From Bettongia penicillata ogilbyi (taxonomy: Eukaryota > Chordata > Mammalia > Diprotodontia > Potoroidae), in contig JAJHZJ010000061.1 in the NCBI GenBank assembly GCA_023548195.1, positions 4,918,297 through 4,982,296 of the forward strand: a stretch of DNA of 64,000 nt. The letters are read 5' to 3'. Numbering within the stretch: the stretch's first letter is position 1; each line of letters starts with the position of its first letter. The notes beneath the pieces were generated by a model, which ran no database searches, was not told where the DNA came from, and worked only from the letters and a program-made list of their open reading frames with translations. This document shows, in pieces, positions 43,440-55,592 of this stretch. A program made the position numbers and the translations under genes.

Positions 43440-44358
43440 TGTTTATAAAAAATTCAACATGCTACCTACCACACTAATCCCATCAGGTACATCATTGATC
43501 AGGCAGTGGTATATACAGAAGCCCTGCTGAATCTTTTGTGAAGTGGTGAGACTTTTATAAAACAATAGCTGTCTGAATATAGCTCTAAGGCTAATCTGAG
43601 AGAATAGATTATTGAACTACTGATCATGACATTCTGTTCCCAGTTTCGTCTTTGACTTAATTTGACCTTTCCACTCGATGACCTTTCCACTCTGAGATCT
43701 ATTTTTAGCTGAAGAGCTCTATACAACAAATTATTATGAGACTACTGAACCCCTCTATTTTTGCTTTTGTATATGGGTTGTCATCTTGTTCCTGCTGTAC
43801 AATAGATTCTTGGAAACTTGTTGTTTTGGTTATGTCAGAGTTGAAAGGATGACCTAAAATTCTTTTTGGTAATTACTACAGCATCTCAACAAAGAGTTTG
43901 CTGATAACTTACAATGAAAGGTCAGGAAAAAGAAAGTCATTTTGAGACAAAAGAGAATGACCTCTTGGGTTCACTTTCATTCTTCATTCAAAAACAGCTT
44001 CAAAGGCATGACTCAAGCTCTCAGCATCTCTCAGGCAAAATATTCAGACTAAAGAGCTTTTGACCAGTGGCAGCTGCTCAGCTTGTTTAACATAGATAAA
44101 AACTAATAGTTCTCCATTGATACTAACATGTGGGTGTATTTGAAGGACTACCTGGTGGGTGTGTGAACTAAGGCCATATATAGTCTTTCATTATAACTCA
44201 TCATTTACTCAAGCCCCTGACTTTGTGATGGGAGATTCATTTGGGCTGACCTTTCTGTGCCATTTTCAAGAGCCAAAGTTTACATTTTCCCTGAAAGTTT
44301 GTGCCAAATATTTTGAGCTTTTTTCAAGTTTTGAGGACCACATAGCTAAAGATCTCAA
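43440..44358. other. Unique sequence, nothing recognised
   Basis: About 900 bases without a recognised repeat or coding signal. The short frames have no motif. Confidence 0.35.
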
Positions 44359-44360
44359 AT

Positions 44361-44640
44361 GTCAGGCATGATGGCTCACAACTGAAGCCTTAGCTATTGT
44401 GGAATTTTAAGGATTGCTTAAGGCTTTTAGTTCTAGACCCTAATGAGCCACGCCAATTGAATGTCATTGCTGACTTTAGAATCAACATGGTGAGTCCATA
44501 GGAACCGAGTACCATCAGATGGCCTATAGAGAGATAAACAGAGCAAAAGAGCTGGTCAAGAACTGCATTGCAGAAATGGAGTTCAGCATGTGAATAGCCA
44601 ATGCAATTTAGCCTAGTCGAAATAGGGATAAGTGGTCTTT
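44361..44640 (+). pseudogene. RN7SL (pseudogene): 7SL (SRP) RNA pseudogene
   Basis: This is a decayed, nearly full-length copy of the signal recognition particle RNA. It starts 'gtcaggcatgatggctcaca', colinear with the 5' Alu-domain end of 7SL. 'ggattgcttaaggcttttag' corresponds to the 'ggatcgcttgagtccaggag' region. 'gaatcaacatggtgagtcc' (44479) matches the S-domain 'gcatcaatatggtgacctcc'. 'gagctggtcaagaactgc' and 'gtgaatagccaatgca' (44590) match the 3' part. Length is about 280 bases against about 300. CpGs have decayed, and the A-rich 'agaagaaaagaaaaaatt' follows, as in retroposed copies. Not functional. Confidence 0.85.
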
Positions 44641-44804
44641 TACAACTTAAGAAGAAAAGAAAAAATTACTTAGAAATTAAAGTCCAAAACATTTCAGAAA
44701 TAAAAAAAATATGCATAGAATCTTATCTGCCTAGTAAATAAAGTAAGATATGGATTCATTTACATAGCTATTAAAGTTGTAAAGATGACTGGAAGGGAGG
44801 TAGA

Positions 44805-45095
44805 AATTGCAAGGGCACTCTGTGTCTAAGATATCTTCTGATTTGCTGTGGCATGGTGGATAGAGCACTGTGTTTGGAATCAGGAAGACTTGTGTTCCTG
44901 AATTCAAATCTGGCCTCAGATACTAGCTGTGTGTCCCTGGACAAGTCACTTAACCCTGTTTGCCTCAGTTTCCTCATCTGTAAAATAAGCTGGAGAAATA
45001 AATAGCAAACCCCTCCAGGATTTTTGCCAAGAAAACTCAAAAATGGAGTCACAAAGAGTCAGACACACTGAAATGACTAAACAATAACAACAAAG
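44805..45095 (+). mobile_element. RTE-tailed SINE, sense, variant with 5' extension
   Basis: The standard CORE and tail are present ('agtcacttaaccctgtttgc', 'agagtcagacacactgaaat'). The head is preceded by 'ctctgtgtctaagatatctt' and 'ctgatttgctgtggcatgg'. This extension is shared with the copy at 46438. Confidence 0.85.
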
Positions 45096-45294
45096 GCAGG
45101 TGTTTCTAAAACAGTCTTTTCCTTTGGTTTCCTTTTCCTAAGAAGTAAGCAACAGAAGCATCACTCCTGAGTTGATCGTTTGGGATCATACAGAAGGACT
45201 CCCCAGGTTCTCTGCTCCTCCTAGGTAAACACAGTCATTGTCCTCATCCTATTCCCACTTCCTGTTATCAATCAGATGATAAGTATGTAAGCAA

Positions 45295-45615
45295 GGAAAG
45301 ACCTTAGAGTTCATTTTAGAGAAGAGGAAAAAGGTGAAATGACTTGCCTTTAGTTACAGGGTCATGGATTTTTTAGGTTGAAAAAACCTTAGAGCCCAAT
45401 GAGTACATTGAGACCAGAGAGGTTAACCAATTTGCCCAGACTAACTCAGCTAGTCACTGCCTGAGGTGGGATTTGAAGTGAGGTCTTCCTAACTCCAAGT
45501 CCAGCTTGGAGTGCTGCAGCCTCTCAAAATCACAAAGCTATTTTATGACAATGAAAACTGAAACCCAGGTCTCCTCAACTTCATGTCACTGCTATTTCCA
45601 GGACAATGCAGCTGT
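45295..45615 (-). mobile_element. MIR3-like SINE, antisense, split by another MIR
   Basis: The first part is 45295-45361 ('gagttcattttagagaagag'). The second is 45526-45615 ('aactgaaacccaggtctcct'). Between the two is a better preserved antisense copy. Confidence 0.6.
45362..45525 (-). mobile_element. MIR3-like SINE, antisense, nested
   Basis: 'aaaaccttagagcccaatga', 'tttgcccagactaactcagc' and 'gtggtcttcctaactcc'-like head sequence, in antisense order. Confidence 0.7.
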
Positions 45616-45619
45616 GTCC

Positions 45620-46395
45620 CTTCAGCTAACACATTCCCTGTACATGTGACACTTGCACTGTTCATTAGACTGACCATGATGGAGGGCAGAATAAAATGGT
45701 CTTTTATTAAGGACTGAAGGCTTTGCGTACCCTTATCCCTCTCTGCCTCCCATCAATGAAGTGAAAATGCTAAAAATATCCCAAATTTTTGGTTCAGATA
45801 ATGAAGTGCTAATTTAGGACAAATAACATCAGGTTTAATTTTCCCTCTCAGTGAAAATCTTCCTAAAATTCATCTCAATCAAGATTATTTTCCATAGTCT
45901 CAAGGACAAGCAGCTTTCTTCCTAACAGTTATTGTGAGAAGGGTACGGCTGGGTTTTCCTTCATTCTAGCTGGTGCAGATAAAAGAAAGATTGTCTCACA
46001 TTCTGCTCTAAGGTTCAACAGACGATAAAAGGAGATAACACCATCATCGAATCCCTCTGCTCCATTTGTGGAAGCAGTGGTATTGAGGAGAGGAAAAGAA
46101 CCCATTAAATTGCTCAGTCTCTACTCCAAACAGTACAGGAAACCTAATGGAGGCTGCAGCAGCAGCGGCGGCTCAGTGTATATCACCTTGTTCAGAAAGG
46201 AAGGGAAATGAGTCTGGTGGGACTTTCAGCAGTTTTCACTCACTCTTCATCTCCTCTTTGGAAGTCTTTTTATGATGGTTATTTTTATTCTTCTCATCTT
46301 TATTGTCTCTCAAGCTTAGCTAGAAACTGTCCTGGGGCAAGTCACTATCCTGCTATTACTCTTTAAAGGGGAATGATTGCACAGGTAGATAAAAT
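45620..46395. other. Repeat-free block with a CAG/CGG-like triplet cluster
   Basis: About 770 bases without any recognised transposon. It contains 'gctgcagcagcagcggcggc' at 46154 with clustered CpGs. Possibly conserved non-coding DNA, but nothing here proves function. Confidence 0.35.
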
Positions 46396-46397
46396 GA

Positions 46398-46435
46398 CTG
46401 GGACAGCTAGGTGGTGAACTGGATAGAGTGCTGGG
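46398..46435 (+). mobile_element. SINE head fragment, sense
   Basis: 'gggacagctaggtggtgaac' and 'tggatagagtgctgggcct' are an isolated tRNA-like SINE head. A second SINE follows immediately. Confidence 0.7.
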
Positions 46436-46437
46436 CC

Positions 46438-46715
46438 TGAAAGTTGTCAAGGCTCTCCGTGTCTAAAATAGCTTCTGATTGGCTGTGGTACCATGAATAG
46501 AACACTGACTTTGGCAGTTCAAATCTGACTTCAGACACTGACTAGCTGTGTGACCCTGGGCAAGTCACTTAACCCTGTTTACCTGTTTCCTCCTCCGTAA
46601 AATGAGCTGGAGAAGGAAACGGCAAACCACTCCAGTATCTGTGCCTAGAAAATCCCAAATTAGGTCACAAAGAGTCAGACACAGCTGCAACAAATGAACA
46701 ATAAAAAAACATGAA
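46438..46715 (+). mobile_element. RTE-tailed SINE, sense, variant with 5' extension
   Basis: It begins with 'caaggctctccgtgtctaaa' and 'gcttctgattggctgtgg', shared with 44805. It continues through the normal CORE and tail ('ggcaaaccactccagtatct', 'aaagagtcagacacagctg'). Confidence 0.85.
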
Positions 46716-46719
46716 ACAG

Positions 46720-47189
46720 CTAATTTGTTGTAATTGAATAAAAATGTCACAATATAGGTTCATCTTCTGGAGGTTCACTGAAAGTATCTTTGGGATAACT
46801 TCAACAGCAAACAGAAAAATGGGGATGATGTGAGCTGTGCCCCAACATGGTTTTGGTTTCTTCTCTTAGGTCTCTATATTTTGAGAATTTTCCATTCCAT
46901 AGGCTTTGGAGGTAATTATCATTCAATATGGGAACATCTATTTTTAAAATGTTAATTTTAAGTTGGGAAAGAGAAGTCAATACTATTTTGTTCTTTATCA
47001 ATTATTGTTATTATTAAACTAGTAAATACACTGAGGTGGAAAATAGGAGCAATATTCTGCAAAGATGACCCTGTTTCTTCTATCAGCTAATACTGCCGAA
47101 AGATCAAGGGGAAAAAACAAACAATTATCACTAAATTCCTGAATAAATCTTGATATTCAGGATTTATAAACTACATCATCCTCCTCCTG

Positions 47190-47222
<33 letters not shown>

Positions 47223-47788
47223 TTTCCACAGTATAAGCAGAATTTCACTGCATACTAATTCTTCAATTCCCTTGCTTTCCCCAGGGTGCCTTTATACATA
47301 TCTGACTCTGAGGTCTGATTGTAGTGAAGCTCTTAAGACATTAGTTTCTCATTCCCCAAGCCCAAGAGAAGAAAAGTTAAGATGAACTGAATAGTTGATT
47401 ACTAGGAGAATGAGAAGGGAATGGAATATAGGTGTCAGGGATAAAGAGCAGAAGGCTTAATCAGTTTTCTTTTCATCTACTTAGTCCTGCTCCTTCTATC
47501 ACCCCTATCTGCCTTGCTGCTTCTCTATTGTAAAAGGAGAGGAAAATCTATTTTGATTATTTTATGAGATGAGAAAGTTCTTCATCATATTTGTCAATCA
47601 TCTAATTGCAAAAAAAAAAGTCCTTATGCTCTTGAACAGAATGCATCAACAAGAATAATTTAGACTCAACCTGGATGCAGTCTTCCATCTTGATCAACTC
47701 AAAGACAGAATAGTATTTAAGGAAATTTAGGTCTTGTAGGAATTCTTTAACTAAAGAATCTTCAAATGTTTTTAAGGCGTATTTGATA
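46720..47788. other. Mostly unique, with a (CA)n tract
   Basis: (CA)n lies at 47190-47221. Nothing else was recognised in about 1 kb. Confidence 0.4.
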
Positions 47789-47789
47789 G

Positions 47790-48480
47790 AATCAGAGAAT
47801 CCTAATGCCAGAAGGAACTTTAGATGTAATTTTCTCCCACTTCCCTCTTGATAGAGACTCTGTTCTACAACAATCCCAGAAAAGTTGTCATCCAGTCTCT
47901 GCTTGAACTCTGTAATTAATCATCCCTCCTTCAGTAAGCACTGAGTGCTTGCTTAGTGTATGCCAGTGAGTCTCCAGAAGATGAACCTCAATGCTACACT
48001 TTCATTCAGTTACTAAGCACTAGGAATAGAAAGGAAGGCAAAAACATCCCTTGTTCTCAAGAACTTGCTCACATTCGAATGGAGGAAACAACTCTAACAA
48101 CTCTGTACAAACAGGATAAATGCAGGATAGTTGGGATTCAATTTCAGAGAAAAGGTTCTGGCAATGAGAAATGAGGCATGGGGAGGAATGGGGACTGGGA
48201 CAGACTTTTTGTAGAAGATAGGATTTGTGCTGAGACTTGATGGAAGCCAAGGAGGTCTGGAGGTGATGAGGAAAGAGAGGATCAGGAATGACAAGGAGCT
48301 AACTACTGCACAAAGCAGCCTGTTTCATTGTTGGACAATTCTCATTTCAAGTACTTCCTTAGAATGAGCCAGAATTTGTTTTCCTATGGCTTCTGACTAA
48401 TTTTAGTTTTACCCTCTGTAGGATACACAGAGGAAATATGATCCCTATTCCACATTACAGTCCTTGAAGATGACCTCTAA
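47790..48480 (-). mobile_element. L3/CR1 LINE ORF2 end, antisense, split by L2
   Basis: The first part is 47790-47938 ('gtcatccagtctctgcttga'). The second is 48299-48480 ('aagcagcctgtttcattgtt', 'caagtacttccttagaatga'). The joined order is the antisense C-terminal region of CR1-type ORF2. Confidence 0.72.
47939..48298 (-). mobile_element. L2 3' end, antisense, inserted in L3
   Basis: 'ttctcaagaacttgctcaca', 'tgtgctgagacttgatggaa' and 'gccaaggaggtctggaggtg' follow the antisense L2 3' region. L3 flanks it. Confidence 0.68.
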
Positions 48481-48542
48481 GATTTCTTACAGCTCTAAAA
48501 TCCAATTTTCCTATGAAAAATAATTGAAGAGATCAATCCTAT

Positions 48543-48925
48543 TATAAAGACATAGAATCATGGAATATCACAGTTGGAAGACATATTAGAGATCATATAG
48601 TCTAAATTGTTCATTTTTCAAGATGTAAAACCTGAAGCCCATGAGGTTAAATTTCTTTAAGTCACCCAGGTAGTTAAAGGCACAGTGGGCATGAGTTCAA
48701 ATCTGGCCTCAGATACTTACTACCTGTGTGACCTTGGGAAAGTCACTCAACCTCAGTTTTCTAATCTGCAAAATGTGAATAATAATATCACATTGTTGTT
48801 AGGATCAATAAGAGACTATGCCAGTACCAACAGGTGCCATATAAAATGCTTATTCCTTTTACTCTTTCTCTGGCAGAGCCAGGACTAGAAAGGACTCAGA
48901 TCTCTTGATTCTTAGGGCAATGCTG
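48543..48925 (-). mobile_element. MIR3-like SINE, antisense, split by a sense MIR
   Basis: 48543-48672 has 'catagaatcatggaatatca' and 'cctgaagcccatgaggttaa'. 48862-48925 has 'ggcagagccaggactagaaa'. A sense MIR separates the two. Confidence 0.72.
48675..48860 (+). mobile_element. MIR SINE, sense, nested
   Basis: 'aggcacagtgggcatgagtt', 'acctgtgtgaccttgggaaa' and 'gcaaaatgtgaataataata', ending near 'ccatataaaatgctta'. Confidence 0.78.
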
Positions 48926-48929
48926 GGTC

Positions 48930-50180
48930 TCTCTCGGATCTTCTCCAGGTTGAACGTAATTTCTCATGTGATACATTCCAAAGTGTCAGAAAGGAGAGTT
49001 AGAATGCATAAATATCATAAGAACTAACTAAAATAACATTAAATATGTGGGAGAAATATAAAATACATACCCAGAGTTTCCAGACAGAGGAGGTAAAGGG
49101 TACAGATGGGGTGGAGATGCTGGAAAGAAGAAAGCAGCAAAGAGAGAGGAAGGTGGAGAGGAGGCAAGGCTTAAAAGGAAAGAAAGCTGCTAGGCAGACC
49201 CTCTGACTAGAAGCTGGTGGCTATGGGAATCTCAACAGGATTTTCTATTCTTAGCAGCTCAAATCTAATACATAATATTTATTCAATTGTCCATTCCACA
49301 AACATTTGATTGCCTGGAATATACATGATACTCTGTTGGACAGTTCCCCGTTACTCCTACCCCCATTGATCCTACTTCAGGAAAGTCCTCCATCTCTCAC
49401 CTAAGCCAGCCTCCCCACTGAATGCCTCCCTGACCTGTGATCTTGAAAAGGCATAAATAGGTGAACCCTCCCCATGCAATGATTTCAAGAACTCCATGCC
49501 AAAAAAGTTTCTCCTCATAGGCTTGCTATCAAAATTCCTTTAAGAAGGGACAAAGCTTTTTATTCCATAACAGGGGATAAACAATTTTCAATGCAAGAAT
49601 GAAATAAGACTTGGGCTAAAATGTATTCATAAGAAAGTATAGACAGTAAATCAATCAATAAAATATTAATGACTGACAGCAAATCCTCCCTCTTCATTTG
49701 TCTAGAGGAAGAGGGTTAAAAAAGGTAGTAAGGAGGGACGGATCAAGATGGAAAGTGAAAAAGCATGTAAAAATAACTGAGAATACTAAAGAAACATGTC
49801 AAAACCTATGCAAATTTGATTCAGGGCAGTTCTGTATATAGTATAAAATACAACCATTAGTGTAAACAACAGATCCCTAAGAGATCATAGTATTCAAATT
49901 GATGCCCCATATTTCCATTGGACTGGGACCAATTACTACATTTTGCATAATTATAACTTTGATGCATGTGACCATTGCAGGGGATTCATTATTTGCAATA
50001 ACAGGGAGGTAGCTGTACCATTAGAGGAAACATTATTGATACCATATCCTCACTATATTTTTACAGTTTTTTTTGTCCAGATCTATGATTTCACTGGTAT
50101 AGAAAATTCCTAATGGGAAACTCCATCTATCAGTGCAAATATCTATCAATGCAAATGGCCAACTGTGCTATAACTTATCA
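48930..50180. other. Mostly unique sequence
   Basis: No repeat was recognised with confidence. A faint antisense L2 terminus may lie at 49285-49330. Confidence 0.35.
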
Positions 50181-50184
50181 TTTT

Positions 50185-50325
50185 AGATAGTTGGCTAGGA
50201 TATTGAGATTAAATAACTTGCTCATAGTCTTACAACTAATATGTGTCAAAAGGAACTTGGACCCAGGTCTTCTTGACATGAAGATCAACTCTATCTACTA
50301 CACTATACTCTCTCATTTACACAAC
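50185..50325 (-). mobile_element. MIR SINE, antisense, decayed
   Basis: 'gagattaaataacttgctca' and 'cttggacccaggtcttcttg' mark CORE and head in antisense. Confidence 0.62.
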
Positions 50326-50329
50326 TTAT

Positions 50330-52285
50330 CATCTAAAAAAATGTCAATTTTAGTTGAGTTATTTTGAGCAATCACAATAAATTGTTTTAGCATAAGGAAC
50401 CCTTATTATCCATTGGGATTTGGAGATTTTAACTTTATTTGGATCATTCTCAGTTTAGATTTCACTCCCCCCCCTTACCTTCAAAGTAAGATTTTACCAC
50501 AAAAGGCAATTAAATGTACATTCTTAATAAAGAGAAAAAAAGTTTTCAGCTATCGTTTTATTTGGGTTTTCCATTTGTATGCTTAAAAATAGATGACAAT
50601 TGATTGGAAGACAAAGACATTTATAGTAAGGATTGTTTCAAGAGGATTTCAATTTGCCTTGCACTACCAGGCTTGCTTTCCAGTCCATTAACTTTGGCCT
50701 GCCTAGCTAGACAAGTGTCCATTAGGTAGGTTTCTTGTCTTATCCTCAAGCCCTTTCAGAGTGGGCACCATTGTTTTGTGAGTTGGTGCTGAGTGCACTA
50801 AAAAAGAAGGAAAAGATTGTTTTCCAGGACATTGAAAGGACGAAGACATTTGTAAGACAGGTGTACATTTTCAGCAGAGGCCAAAGCTATTCTAGCCATG
50901 ACTAACAATGAGTAAATTAGGCACTATGTGGAAGATTCTTGGTACAATATTCAGCACTCTGAAAAACTTGAAGAAAGAGTCCTTAAAAGGGAAAAAAAAA
51001 TCTGTGCCTTAAAGTCTCAGTTGTTCAAAAAGACTAAACAAAAAAGACAGAATGCAGAGCCTCTAAATTCTAATTTCTGTTGTGTCTCCAGCAAATCATT
51101 TAGACTTGAGAAGTTTCTGATACAAAACATAAAACCTGGAATACCTACCAGTTCCCACTTGAAACTGAAGGACAGGAATTACATACAATGCTATAATTTC
51201 AATGGACTCTCCACAAGGTCATGGTGGAAAGGGTAACTGATAATACTTACTGGAGCAAGGTTGTACGTTCTGCATATTTGAAGTGCACAACAGTAAAGTA
51301 CTGTGAGAATGGGGAAGATCTGGGACCCATTTGCAGGATCCCTTGCACCATCCAACTTTTGTAAATCCTCCTAGCTGGAAAGCAGAATTGGGAAAGGGAG
51401 GGAAGGAGAAAGGAACTACTACACCACTGCTTTCTGCCCCCAGTAAAAGAAAAGAGGGATTTCTACATTTACGTCTCAGGATTCCATCTGTCCATAACCA
51501 TCCCTAGGGTAGGACCTGCCAGGACCTTGCCAATACCATCCAGGGTCATGCTTCCTTCCCTGACTTCCTGGGCCCTGGCAGTTGGAAGCCACTGCATCCC
51601 AGGACAGTCTTCCTTCCTGATCAAAGCCAAATCCCTAGTTTTCCTCTCCTCTCCCAAGAAGTGATCCATCCTTCTGCAGTGTTCTGAGGCGGGTTTCCTC
51701 CCCTTAGCCACACTTCAGACAAGTCCACAACTCCCCATCGTTGCCACTTGACTCAGGCACAAACATTTTCGTTAATTGTTCTGTGTGTACCTCTGAGTTC
51801 CCAAGTCCTGCTAAAACTTCTCTGATAGTACTTACATCTGTGGTCGCAGATATTACCTCCTAGTTTATAAATCTTCGAAATATGTCAATTTGATTCGGTT
51901 AGACAAGAAGTCAAATCTTCTACCTTTCTAAAAATGGTGTAAGAGAAGTATGTGAGAGAATTCTTTCCTTTTCAGAGGTTAGCATTTTGCTGGTGGGTGA
52001 GGGGAGACTATTCATATGATCAATTAAAAACAACGCAAGTCCAAATGTAATTCAAGGTCCAAATTTGTGGTCCAAGCCATAATGGTTATGCCAGAATTTA
52101 GGCAGGCAGACACCAGCATGGACTGGGTTTGCAAAGGAAGGTTTTCTGAACTGGACCCCAAACCATGAATAGGATTTCAGATAAGAAGAGGTGGCGAAAT
52201 ACTTAGAAAAGGCATCTTTCACATCAAAATATAGAATTGCTCTTTTAAAATCTCTGCAAGGAATTTAGTGCTTTACTCTCAGATT
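50330..52285. other. Long mostly unique region
   Basis: About 2 kb without a recognised transposon. A 102-codon plus-strand frame (50928-51236) is Lys- and Ser-rich. An 80-codon minus-strand frame (51469-51711) lies in a slightly GC-richer part. Neither shows a motif. Confidence 0.35.
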
Positions 52286-52289
52286 CTTG

Positions 52290-52345
52290 GACCTGGAGGG
52301 CATTTAATAAATGTTTCTTGATTTTAATTGAATTGAATTAGGAAA
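52290..52345 (+). mobile_element. L2 terminus, sense, short
   Basis: 'gagggcatttaataaatgtt' is the terminal L2 motif only. Confidence 0.45.
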
Positions 52346-52654
52346 AGGCACTTGGGGGTGGAGGGAACAAAGCCTAGGAACAAGTGTGAGAAACTTACCA
52401 ATGTAGTTCCTGATCCAAGTTCTGGTAATACTGAATAAATGTTGTCTGGCCCTAAAAGTTCTGTGTATGCTTCTGAAAATACTAAGTTTATCATGAAAAT
52501 TATAATGACTATGATAATAACAATAAATTTAATTGGTTCACAACAAGTTATGGGACTCCCCCAAACAAACAGAACTTTATATGATCTCTGGTCTTTGGAA
52601 TCATTACCTAAATGTCACAGAAAATAATCCAGAAAATGAAAAGAATATACAGTG

Positions 52655-52695
52655 TTGGTAATATGCTTAATAAATGTTTATTGAATTGAATTATA
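52655..52695 (+). mobile_element. L2 terminus, sense, short
   Basis: 'gcttaataaatgtttattga' is a lone L2 terminus. The preceding 300 bases show no clear L2. Confidence 0.4.
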
Positions 52696-52959
52696 TTGTA
52701 TCAAGAATGTTCCAGATTTGACGATAATTGTACTATGCTTTAGAATTCATGAAGAGCTTAACCAAGACTTCGTGCTGCCCTAAATGGAGAGGCTTTTCAT
52801 TAAGGGGACTATCTATAATGATTTTCCAGCTATTCCAATTCTGAAGAAAGAAAATGAACTTTTAATAAGCATTTATATAAAGAATATCTTGTCTCAGACT
52901 ATTTCCTTATTTTTTATTCAGTTTAATGCTTCACAACGTCTACCTAGTCTGTCATTTGA

Positions 52960-53415
52960 ACTTTATAATACGCTGAGCCCCTTTCCACACTCGGCAGCCC
53001 TGAAAAACTGGCCTTCCCTGTGTTTCTCACACAAGATACTCTATCTCCTGTCTTTGTACCTTTCTGCTAGCCATCTCCTTTGTCTAGAATGCACTCCCTT
53101 TTCGTTGATAACTTCCTAGAAATTCCTTTCTTCCTTGAAGATGCAGCTCAAGCATAACCTATATGAAACCCTTCCTGATCCTCCCAATTTATCTCCTTCC
53201 TCACTAACCACTTAGTATTCAACTATTTTGTACTTATTATGTATACATTTATTCTGCATGTACTTACATATATGTATGCCTCCTCTATCCCCATCTAAAA
53301 AAACATATCCTCCTTGAAAGTAGATATTATTTCATTTTTTGTAGTTATATGCTGAGAGCACAGCATACAGCATGACATATAGAAAGCATCTAATAAATGC
53401 TTGCTGATTGTTTAA
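52960..53415 (+). mobile_element. L2 ORF2 end and 3' UTR, sense
   Basis: 'gtctagaatgcactcccttt', 'ttccttgaagatgcagctca', 'atatcctccttgaaagtaga' and the terminus 'atctaataaatgcttgctga'. The 111-codon plus-strand frame overlapping its start is partly L2 translation. Confidence 0.78.
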
Positions 53416-53419
53416 AATT

Positions 53420-53893
53420 TATTTTTAAAATATAGTCACTGAAGCCTTAATTCTCCACATTTTATTCCATACGCCTACAATTCCAAGTTCAGCAAAAGAA
53501 TGATGAAAGCAGGGTGGGAAGAAGCATAATCCCATCGGTAAACAGACCAGGATCAGACACATAACTCATGGCAGTCCCTAAAACCTCCACTTGAATGTGA
53601 GTGCTTATTTGTCCCATGAAGGCGAACTATATCAGAAGGCAGGTTTTTTGAGAGAATAACGAACAGTGATACAGAGCTACTTCACGGGCTTCTACAATGG
53701 ACCTGTTGATGTTTGGGGAACCTTGGAAAATTAAAAATCCACATAAATATGCATTTGGTTATTAGGGTTCTGCAAAACTCATTTCTCTTGATAAAACTGA
53801 AAGGTAAAATTGAATATGCCAACTGTTGTTTCCCTTTCAGTAGGTAAAAGAAATAAATTTTCAAGGCACCTTATTAGAAAACTTTTAGAAGAC
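53420..53893. other. Unique sequence, nothing recognised
   Basis: No repeat was recognised. Confidence 0.35.
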
Positions 53894-55021
53894 AAACATT
53901 TAATTCAGCAAACATTAATACCTACATTGTACAAAACGCTGTTAGTTTCTAGAGATAGGAAGTTGAAAACCAACACTGTCTCTCAGCAATCTTATAGTTC
54001 AATAGTGAGCAAGCAGTTATAAGTATACAAATAACTACAAGATAAATTAGACAGATGGGCCCTTCAAAAAAAGATTCAAAAGTTGAAAGGAGTTTTTTCT
54101 GCTAGGGAGTGGGGATCAAGGAAAGGCTAGTGGAAGAGGTAGCAGCCAACCTGGGCCTTGAAGGCAGAGAGAACAATTTCAACTGACAGATATTTATGGA
54201 GGAAGTGCCCTCTAGGTATAGGGGCTGGTGTATGCAAATATATGTGGGGAAGTAGGCAATAAAAAGAGTGGGATTAATGAGTCACCTAGTTTATCTTAAG
54301 AATGTGGAAAGGAAAATAGTGTGAAATTGAATCAGAAAGGTAGCATGAAACAAGATTGTGGAGGACCTTCAATGCCCTCCAGATTAAAAAACTGGAACTT
54401 TATTCAGTAGGCAATGGGGAGCCATCAGTAATTCCTGAGTAGGGCAGTGAGATGATGAAAGCATTAGGAAGGGGATTCAGGTATCTGTACAAGTAGATTA
54501 AATCAGAAAGGAGATTGAAGGGAGAGAGACTAGTTAGAAGGTCTTGAACAAATGTGCTGTCAGTGAAAGTGGGAAAAAGAGCTCTATAAAAGATACTGGA
54601 GGATTTGGATTGTGAATTGGCAGTACTTTTCATTGATTGGATGTGGAGAGAGATGGAAAAAATGAGTGAAGATTCCAAAGTATTGAGCCAGGGTAAGTGG
54701 GAGGATACTGATGCCATCATCAGGAATCAAGAGATTAGAAGGGAGAGAGGAAGTTAGAAAGAGGAAATTTTGGAGGAAAAATGATTCTATTTTCTATATG
54801 TTGAGTTTAAAATCTTAGCATGCATGGAGGTATCCAGCAGACTTAGCAATGGGGAATGAAGATAAGGAGAGATGTCAGGTTTAGAAATATAGACTTGAGT
54901 CATTTATATGGAAATAATAATTGCAACTATGCAAAAAGATTAAATAAACATGGCAATGAATACAAACAATAGAAAAGATGACCAAAAATAAAGCCTCAGG
55001 AAATAATAGTGCTGCTTCTGG

Positions 55022-55262
55022 TTGTTTTTCATTCACTTTCTTCAGTTGAATCGGATTCTTTGTGAACACATTTAGGGTTTTCTTGGCAAAAACACTAGAA
55101 TGGTTTGCCATTTCCTTCTCCAGTTCATTTTTACAGATGAGCAAACTGAGACCAGCAGGGTAAATTATTTACCCAGGGTCACAGACCAGATTTGAACTCA
55201 AAAAGATGAATCTTTCTGACTCCAGGCCTAACACACCATCCAGTACACCTCCTAGCTGCCCC
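55022..55262 (-). mobile_element. RTE-tailed SINE, antisense, inserted in L2
   Basis: 'gggttttcttggcaaaaaca', 'aatggtttgccatttccttc', 'acccagggtcacagaccaga' and the head 'ccagtacacctcctagctgc'. Confidence 0.87.
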
Positions 55263-55592
55263 ATAATTGTGCTTAGGAGGTCAGAAGAGGAAACGGAATC
55301 AGGGAAGGAGAGAGAAGAGATCAGGGAAGCAAAAGGAAAGCAAGGAGAGTGGGGTCACAGAAGCCAAGGACATAAAGTATGTCAACATATGAAATACTAG
55401 CAAAAGTTCAAGGACGATAAGAATTGAGAAGTTCCCTAGATTTTGCAATTTGGTAGCAAAGGGTGACCTTGGAATAGAATAGAATAGGTTAAATAGAGTA
55501 GTAACAATGGAAGCCAGACTGGAGGGTATTGAGGAATGAGTGCATGGTGAGCAAGCAGAGATAAAATGAGTAGACTATTCTTTGTAGACAAG

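Noticed and set aside
54400..54720. 106-codon minus-strand frame with L2-like residues
   Set aside because: It is surviving L2 ORF2 sequence, truncated and bounded by stops, not a host gene.
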